A DNA stretch of 6,403 bases, taken from NCBI GenBank assembly GCA_023265785.1, contig JAHFSL010000152.1, positions 1-6,403 of the forward strand. Direction: 5' to 3'. The stretch is from Candidatus Coatesiibacteriota bacterium (GTDB lineage Bacteria > Oederibacteriota > CAKKQC01). Of this stretch, positions 1 to 6,000 are shown piece by piece; position 1 is the stretch's first letter, and each line of letters opens with the position of its first letter. Both the position numbers and the translations under genes were made by a program. The notes beneath the pieces were generated by a model, which ran no database searches, was not told where the DNA came from, and saw only the letters and a program-made list of their open reading frames with translations.

Positions 1-486
1 GGTCACCGCAATCCATTGCCCCGTCTCAACCGACCCGGGAGTGACCGCCAGGGCCGATGTCAGCGCAGCCGGGGTCACCACCGTGACGGACACGGAGGCG
101 GCCGCCTCGTCCGGGGTGTCGCTGATCGCGGTCGCTGTGAACGAGAGCGGCCCGAGCCCGTTGACGCTCACGGTCCATTCAAAGAGGGCGGTGTCACCGT
201 CGGCCAACAGGGGCCAGGGGGCGGGGGGCGGACCGACCGGGGTGACATCCCCCTCGTTGACGTCCAGGAAGGGGTCGAGATTGTTCTCATCTGCGCCAGT
301 CGTGTTGGTGACCGCGAGGGAGATCGTGACCCATCCGCCCACCTCAACCGGGTCCGGGCTCGCCGTGGCCAGGCCTGAAAACGGCGGCGCGGCATGGGCC
401 AACCCGGCCCCGAGCGCCAGGAGGACGCTCAGGGCAGACGCCGCCCCGCAGAGGATCTTTCGGGACGGAACCGGCAATCTCTTCAA
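1..486 (-). CDS. Secreted DUF11/CARDB-like repeat protein, N-terminal part (runs off left edge)
   Basis: An open frame read from 486 down to 1 without a stop gives 162 residues of a longer protein. The chosen start is TTG at 486-484, giving MKRLPVPSRK followed by a hydrophobic stretch (about residues 11-29) and a likely signal peptidase I site after AHA at residue 32. A second TTG at 498-496 is also in frame; an in-frame TGA at 516-514 rules out anything longer. The mature part begins at once with a beta-sandwich-like repeat: PVEVGGWVTISLAVTN around W52, then FEWTVSVNG at 102-110. A second copy starts near residue 143, with SVETGQWIAVT around W158 at the edge. Such repeats (DUF11/CARDB type) are common in exported surface or adhesion-like proteins; the exact role is unknown. 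It lies 51 bases after ecfT on the same strand. No good Shine-Dalgarno is visible. It resembles repeat 1 of the large plus-strand protein. The reading frame is secure; the start and the family name are less so. Confidence 0.85.
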   Translation of the reverse strand, partial: MKRLPVPSRKILCGAASALSVLLALGAGLAHAAPPFSGLATASPDPVEVGGWVTISLAVTNTTGADENNLDPFLDVNEGDVTPVGPPPAPWPLLADGDTALFEWTVSVNGLGPLSFTATAISDTPDEAAASVSVTVVTPAALTSALAVTPGSVETGQWIAVT

Positions 487-507
487 GCCGCCAAGCAAGG
501 GATATAG

Positions 508-516
508 ATTATGTCA
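508..516 (-). promoter_or_regulatory. Possible extended -10 promoter element for the left secreted-protein gene
   Basis: Read on the minus strand, TGACATAAT matches the extended -10 consensus TGnTATAAT at all but one base. It sits in a small AT-rich patch (about 498-516) inside otherwise GC-rich DNA. Transcription would begin near 501, about 15 bases before the TTG at 486 and 3 bases before the TTG at 498. The -35 region (about 531-536) is a poor match. If real, it would give the secreted-protein gene its own transcript in addition to any read-through from ecfT. This is motif reading only. Confidence 0.35.
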
Positions 517-537
517 CGCGATTCCCGGCCCGGCGAC

Positions 538-1305
538 CTATTCCGAAAGCGCCGGCAGGACTCCCAGACCAAGCCGGCGCGCGGTGAGCGCGGCGGCGAG
601 CAGTCCGGCCGAAACCGCCACGACGCCCCAGTCAGCGGCCCGCATCCGAAGCACAAGATATGGGACCCGGGGGCGGGTGGACCCGAACCCCTTGGCGTCG
701 AGGGCCCAGGCCATCCGGGTGGCGGAACGAAGGGTCACGGCGAGGATCGGAATGAGCAGGGGCACATACCGGCGGGCGCGGGTCAGCGGGCTCCCCTCGT
801 CGAACCGCAAGCCGCGGAGGCGCTGGGCCTCCACGACATGGCCCGCCGAGGCCAGGAGGGCGGGCACCAGCCGCAGGGTGAGCCCGAGCGAGAAGACGAC
901 CGGGTACGGAACCCCCAAGCGCTCAAAGGCTGCCAGCACCTCCTCGGGCCGGGTGACCAGCAGGAGGAGCAGGCCCGCCAGGAGCATGGTGGACAACCGC
1001 AGGCCCATGGCGATGCCGTAGATCCAGGCGGCGGCCCCGCCCTGACCGCGGGCGGTCAGGAACAGGGGCCACAGGAGAAAGGAAAGACCGCCGACCACCA
1101 TGATAATGAACAGCCCCACCAGGTAGGGCTTGAGCACCCGCGCGGCGGCCGCAACCGCGAGCAGGCCGACGAAGGGAGCGACCAGCCAGAGCGGCTGACT
1201 GAGGCACAGCAGGGCGCCGGCGCACGTAGCCAGAGCGACCAGTTTGGCGCGCGGATCGTACCGGTGCAGGGCCGAGTCGGTGGCGCGGTAGAGGAAGAGC
1301 CTCAT
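538..1305 (-). CDS. ecfT: ECF transporter transmembrane subunit EcfT
   Basis: This 255-residue integral membrane protein is the coupling subunit of an energy-coupling factor importer. It transmits ATP-driven movement of the ATPases to a substrate-binding S component in the cytoplasmic membrane. The start is ATG at 1305-1303, overlapping the ATPase stop by ATGA. Family marks include the N-terminal LHRYDPRAKL (residues 13-22), hydrophobic helices at about 22-40, 41-58, 62-83, 94-117 and 228-245, and two charged cytoplasmic coupling segments. These are EAQRLRGLRFDEG (159-171) and ALDAKGFGS (201-209), which correspond to the two Ala-Arg-Gly coupling-helix motifs of EcfT. Here the triplets read LRG and AKG instead of ARG, conservative changes that keep a basic residue in the key place. 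The length is normal for the family. The conserved R-P-E-E (119-122) and RLVP (145-148) stretches also fit. The substrate cannot be inferred. The TAG stop is at 540-538. Confidence in the family is high. Confidence 0.95.
   Translation of the reverse strand: MRLFLYRATDSALHRYDPRAKLVALATCAGALLCLSQPLWLVAPFVGLLAVAAAARVLKPYLVGLFIIMVVGGLSFLLWPLFLTARGQGGAAAWIYGIAMGLRLSTMLLAGLLLLLVTRPEEVLAAFERLGVPYPVVFSLGLTLRLVPALLASAGHVVEAQRLRGLRFDEGSPLTRARRYVPLLIPILAVTLRSATRMAWALDAKGFGSTRPRVPYLVLRMRAADWGVVAVSAGLLAAALTARRLGLGVLPALSE
1302..1305 (-). promoter_or_regulatory. ATGA stop/start overlap coupling the ATPase gene to ecfT
   Basis: On the minus strand the ATPase TGA stop (1304-1302) shares bases with the ecfT ATG (1305-1303). 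The sequence just upstream is Arg-codon-rich (CGG CGC CGC CGG) with only a weak GGA as Shine-Dalgarno. This arrangement usually means translational coupling by terminating ribosomes, which would keep ATPase and EcfT production in proportion. Confidence 0.6.
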
Positions 1306-3041
1306 GCGCCCGTCCGGCGGCGGCGCGTGAGGGCCCCCGTCAGTTCGTCGGCGAAAAGCGCACCGACCTCGAGCCGGTTGGCCAGCATCGCGGCAGGCGG
1401 CGGGGCGAGCGCGAGCCCGGCGAGGTCGCGTTCGCGCGCGAACACTTCGGACGCGGGGCCGTCCAGCACAATCCGGCCGCGGGACACCACCGCGACCCGG
1501 TCGGCATACTCGGCGGCGGCCCACATGGCATGGGTGATCAGCACGACGGTCATGCCGTCCCGGTTCAACCCGCGGATGAAGTCCATCATGGTCCGGGCCT
1601 CGGCGGCATCCAGTCCCGTGGTCGGCTCGTCGAACACGATACCGCGCGGCCGGTACGCGAGCAGGGAGGCCACGGCCAGCCGCTCCCGCTCGCCGCGTGT
1701 CAGGGCGAAGGGATCCTCCTCCTCCCGCCCGGCCAGCCCGACGGCCGCCAGGGCGGCACCGACCCGCTCCCCCAGCTCCGCACCCGCCAGCCCGAGGTTG
1801 CGCGCGCCAAAGGCCACTTCCTCGCGCACCGATTCGGCAAAGATCTGGTGGTCGGGGTTCTGGAACACGTACCCGGCCAGGCGAGAGAGCGCGGCGGCGC
1901 CCCACGCGGCCGCCGGCCGACCGGCTACCCGGACCGTCCCCTGCCGTGGCCGGATGAGCCCCACCGCGTGCTTGGCCAGGGCCGTCTTGCCCGAACCGTT
2001 CTGGCCGAGCAGGGCCACGCACTCGCCTTCGCGCACCGTGAGCGAGACGTCGAACAGGACCGCGGGGGCACCCGGGTAGCCCGACGTGACGCCGTCGAAC
2101 TCCAGGAACGGCGGTGCCGGGCGAGCGGTCCCCTCGCCGTGAATTCCCGGGTGCGCGGCGTCGCCGTCCTGCCCCGTCCCTGGCCCGAAGCCCGCCGCAC
2201 GCAGGGAGGCGGCGACCGCCTCCAATCCGGGGTACGGCACCGCCACACCCAGCGCGACGGCCACCCGGGCCGGAGCCCATTCAGGCAGGCCGAGCGCGGC
2301 CGTGCGGGCCGGGTCCGCGAAGACCGCACCGGGCGGGCCGAGGTGGGCCAGCCGCCCGCCGTCCAGGACGAGCAGGAGGTCCGCGGCCAGGAGCGCCGCC
2401 GGATCGTGCTCCACGAGAAGAATCGTGTGCCCGAGTCGCTTGAGGCGCGTGACCACATCCAGGACGCGTTGCTTGCCCTCCGGATCCAGGTCGGTCAGCG
2501 GTTCGTCCAGGACCATGACCGGCGGCTCCAGCGCCGCGGCGGCGGCGATCGCCAGCCGCTGTTTTTCGCCCCCCGACAGTTCGGCCGGCACGCGGTCGCC
2601 GAACCCCGTGAGCCCCGTCAGCGCGAGCGCCGCGGCCACGCGGTCCCGCTGGGCGCGCGGGTCCAGCCCGGCATGCTCGAGCGGGAAGGCGACCTCCAGT
2701 TCGCCCGAAGAGGAGACCAGGTGCGACTCAAAGTCCTGGAACACCACCCCCACCTCATGCGCGCGGTCCCGGGGCGGGCCGGCAGGCCGGCCCGCAACCA
2801 GGACCTCGCCGGAGAATACCCCCCGGACCAGGTGCGGAATCGTTCCGTTCACGCAGAGCGCGAGCGTGGACTTGCCCGCGCCGTTGCGACCGGCGACGGC
2901 GCACAGCGTACCGGCCGGCAGGGAGAAACTGATATCCGTCAGCGCCGCCATCGGCGCCCGTGCGCCGCCAGGCACATCCCGCCGGGGCCACGCAAAGGCG
3001 ACATGCCGGAACTCCACCAGGGACGCGAGGGCGGCGCTCAA
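1302..3041 (-). CDS. ecfA: ECF transporter ATPase, two ABC domains fused (EcfA1-EcfA2 type)
   Basis: This 579-residue cytoplasmic protein supplies ATP hydrolysis for an ECF importer. It carries both nucleotide-binding domains in one chain, as in YkoD-type proteins, instead of separate EcfA1 and EcfA2. Domain 1 has Walker A GRNGAGKST (51-59), Q-loop FQDFESHL (101-108), signature LSGGEKQR (155-162), Walker B VMVLDEP (175-181, catalytic E180), D-loop near 182-186 and switch H212. A Gly/Pro-rich linker follows (about 272-311). Domain 2 has Walker A GQNGSGKT (346-353), the FQNPDHQIF Q-loop typical of EcfA (393-401), a divergent signature LTRGERER (447-454), Walker B IVFDEP (468-473, E472), D-loop GLD (476-478) and switch H504. 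All catalytic residues are present. The start is TTG at 3041-3039, preceded by AGGA four bases away; GTG at 3017-3015 would still leave both ABC domains intact. It is the first gene of the minus-strand unit, and ecfT follows with a 4-base overlap. No S component or riboswitch is visible, so the substrate is unknown. Confidence 0.95.
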   Translation of the reverse strand: MSAALASLVEFRHVAFAWPRRDVPGGARAPMAALTDISFSLPAGTLCAVAGRNGAGKSTLALCVNGTIPHLVRGVFSGEVLVAGRPAGPPRDRAHEVGVVFQDFESHLVSSSGELEVAFPLEHAGLDPRAQRDRVAAALALTGLTGFGDRVPAELSGGEKQRLAIAAAAALEPPVMVLDEPLTDLDPEGKQRVLDVVTRLKRLGHTILLVEHDPAALLAADLLLVLDGGRLAHLGPPGAVFADPARTAALGLPEWAPARVAVALGVAVPYPGLEAVAASLRAAGFGPGTGQDGDAAHPGIHGEGTARPAPPFLEFDGVTSGYPGAPAVLFDVSLTVREGECVALLGQNGSGKTALAKHAVGLIRPRQGTVRVAGRPAAAWGAAALSRLAGYVFQNPDHQIFAESVREEVAFGARNLGLAGAELGERVGAALAAVGLAGREEEDPFALTRGERERLAVASLLAYRPRGIVFDEPTTGLDAAEARTMMDFIRGLNRDGMTVVLITHAMWAAAEYADRVAVVSRGRIVLDGPASEVFARERDLAGLALAPPPAAMLANRLEVGALFADELTGALTRRRRTGA

Positions 3042-3050
3042 AGTGTCCTA

Positions 3051-3059
3051 TGGTATCCT
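3051..3059 (+). promoter_or_regulatory. Possible extended -10 promoter element for the large secreted-protein gene
   Basis: TGGTATCCT fits the extended -10 form TGnTATAAT with two mismatches in the hexamer. Transcription would begin near 3066, about 16 bases before the ATG at 3082, or essentially at the ATG at 3067. No convincing -35 is seen. The same short gap must also carry the start signals for the divergent ATPase gene; on the minus strand GATAAG (3063-3058) or TACCAT are weak -10 candidates. The evidence is motif reading only. Confidence 0.27.
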
Positions 3060-3081
3060 TATCGTGATGGGGACGCAGGAG

Positions 3082-6000
3082 ATGCGGCGCTCGGCCGCCC
3101 CGTGGCTGGTGGCGTGCGCGCTGGCGATTCCTGCTTCGGGCGTCCATGCCATCGGCCCCAACGCCATGGACTGGCATGACGGCACCGTGGACACCCTGTC
3201 CGCCAAGGTTCCCGTCACGGTCCCGACCTCCCTGCACCTGAACGCGGTTCACGGGCGATCCCGGCCGGACATCCCCAATTCGACGAGCAGGAACTATGTT
3301 TTCGCGGTGGGCGACGGCGGCACGATCCTGTACTACGGATCCAGCAGCGTGTGGGTGGACCTGACCAGCAAGAATCCCGCCGGCACCGAGAATCTTCACG
3401 ATGTCTACATCCTTCCGACCGCCAACATCCTCGTGTCGGGTAACCAGGTGGCCGGGTTCATCGTGGGCGACCACGGAACGGTTCTCCGGATCATCGAAAA
3501 CACCCCGGGAACCTTCACCTTCCAGTGCGACAACTGTCCCGGCGCGGCCTGCAGCGGTGGCGGAGGGGCCCTCAATGCCTGTTCGACCCTCTTCGACATC
3601 TTCGCCGTGGACGACACCTCCAACGCGACCTCGCTCTTCGTCGTCGGGCAGGCCATGTCCACGCCCCCCGATACGGTGCCCCCGACCTTCGGCAACGGCC
3701 CGGTCATCCTGTATTGGAGCGGGTCGGCCAAGACCTGGTCCCGGTTGACCGGGGGCGCCTCGATTCCCCCCGGCGCCCCGTTGACCTACGATGCCACCGG
3801 CTGGCCCACCAATACCCAATACAACGTGCCACGGGCGGCAGCCCACACGGGCATCATTACCAGGTCATTCTCCCCATCCACCCCTCTTGCGGGCGGCATC
3901 ATGGACAGTTTTGGGTATCACAACGACTTGCTGTTCAGCACCTCGATCAGCGGACTGGTGAATTGGTCCCGTTGGAATGCGGTGGACGCCATTTGCCCCT
4001 CGGCCCCCTACACGGGCACCGAATACGCCCCCTCGTTCAACAAGGCGCTGAATTACGGAAATTGGGCGATCGTTGGCGGCGATGTGGACGCGTGCACCAC
4101 CTTCCCTTCGATGCTTAACAACAAGGCCGGCGTTCCCAGCTTCATTTACGGGTGGAACCAGTCCAACTCGGAGCCGCTCCGGGTGATCGAAACCGGCAAC
4201 GGTGCGACGGGGGGCCTCAGCGCGTCCAAGGACAACACCTGGGGCTGTGTCCGGGGCCTTGATGCCCTCCCCTCCTGGGGGTATGGCATCGGAGTGGGTG
4301 CCGCCCGCTCGGGGGGGGCGGACTTCTACGACTCCCAAAACGGGGCGGCAAATGAAGCGTTCTTCATTCGGCTTGACTGGACCGACCTGGTGCATCTGCC
4401 CTATCCCGAGTACGATCCGAGCCCTGCGCCCATCCTGAATACCGTGAGTTCCTGGAACTCCAAGTGCGTCTGCGCCGGCTATCCATTCCCCATGACCTGG
4501 CCGGGACCCATGAATTCAGCCTTCATCAGCGGCTACAACGAAGCCTGGGCCGTGGGCGAACCAAATCCGATTTCCGCCGGGAGCCAGATCCTGCACTGGC
4601 TCGGGCCCTCCGTTCCCGCCGCGAAGCTCGTCGCCAGCCTCACGGCCAGCCCCCCGGTGCCCTGGGCTGTCGGACAGTGGGTGGACATCGTCTTCACCGT
4701 GACCAATGTCGGCGCGGCCCCGCCCGCCACGCCCGCCGGGGTGGCCAATTTCAACAGTGCGATCGCCCTGGCACCGTCCTCGACCACTTTCCTGACCCTC
4801 GTGGGAGGTCCCATCTGCTCAGCCACCTACCTTTCGTGCCCCACCTCCCTGCCGGGCGGGTCGTCGGTGTCCTTCACGTGGACCTTCAGCGTGAACGGCT
4901 GTGCCCTCAATGCCGCGCTGTCCGCCACGGTAACCGGGAAGGATCTCCTGGCCGGCACCAACTTGAGCGCCACCTCGTTGATGGTGCTCTCCTCGGGAAA
5001 CCTGTCCGCGAGCCTCTGGTCCGCCCACTCGCCCGCCTCGCCGGCACCCGGCACCCTCGTGACCTACACGCTCACCGTGAGCAACACCGGCAACGTGACG
5101 ATCACGAGCCTGACGCTCACCGACACGGGTCCGGCAGCCCTGTCGAGTTGGAATCCGCTGGTCGCCAACGGCATCACGCCGACGCTGTCGTGCACCGGCA
5201 CCTCCTCCACCCTGATGATCTGGAGCGGCGCGCTCGCCGCGTTCCCCCCGGGCACCTCCGTCGTATTCCAGTGGACGGCCATCCTGCCGCTGTGCACCGG
5301 CGCGACGCTGAACAACCGGCCGCTGGTCACGGTGAGTGCAGGATGCGGGTCGCCGGTGAGCAAGCTGGCGGTCGCCAACGGGGACCTCTACACCCAGCCC
5401 GGATCGGTGGGCGTCTCCCTGGCCCTCAGTGCGACGTCCACGGGGGCAGGGGCCGTGGCAGGATCCACGGTGGCGTTTACGCTCACGGTGACCAATACGG
5501 GGAGCCCCACGATCACCGACCTGGAGGTCGTGGACACCCTCCCGGCCGGCGTCATCCTCAATCCCAATCCCCCCGCCACCGTGCCCGCCGGGTTCACCGT
5601 CGCCGTCATCCCAACGGCCTCCTCCACCCTGCTTGTCTGGACGGGATCCGGACTCACCTTCACCTCGAGCACGTATGTCGCCTTTGATTGGAGCGGGGAC
5701 GCCTTCACCACGTGCGGCGGATCGGTCACCAACCGGGCGCGCGCCGTGGCGCTGGCCGCTTGCGGCGCCGGGTCCGCCGCCTCACCCGCCGACAGTTTCA
5801 CCCTCCCGGGCCCGCTGGCCGCCAGCATGAGCGTCACAAGCCGGCAGGACATCCCGGGCCGGTACAAGCTCACGCTGGTGATGACCGTGACCGACACGGG
5901 CATCTCCTGGGTCAACAACCTGCGGCCCGTCTCCCTGACGCTGGCGCCCAACAACAACGATTCGATCCTGCTCACCGGGCCGTCCTCGGCCACCTTCTGG

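Noticed and set aside
487..537. Rho-independent terminator after ecfT
   Set aside because: There is only a short imperfect GC repeat with no T run, so no terminator can be supported and read-through into the secreted-protein gene is possible.
41..1021. Plus-strand open frame of 326 codons at the left end
   Set aside because: It overlaps two well-supported minus-strand genes and has an Arg/Ser/Ala-rich composition with no domain.
3042..3063. Riboswitch ahead of the ECF ATPase gene (common for vitamin ECF systems)
   Set aside because: There is no room for an aptamer in 22 bases, and the sequence beyond is coding for the divergent gene.
511..3179. Long open frames on the plus strand opposite ecfT and the ATPase gene (about 522 and 549 codons)
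   Set aside because: Their translations are low-complexity Arg/Gly/Pro/Gln/His-rich text with no domain, as expected for shadows of GC-rich genes. The minus strand carries textbook ECF motifs through the same region.
2755..3846. Minus-strand open frame of about 363 codons crossing the divergent gap
   Set aside because: It runs antisense to the secreted-protein gene and out of frame with the ATPase. Its composition is Gly/Arg-rich and it shows no motif. The plus-strand frame has a signal peptide and recognisable repeats.
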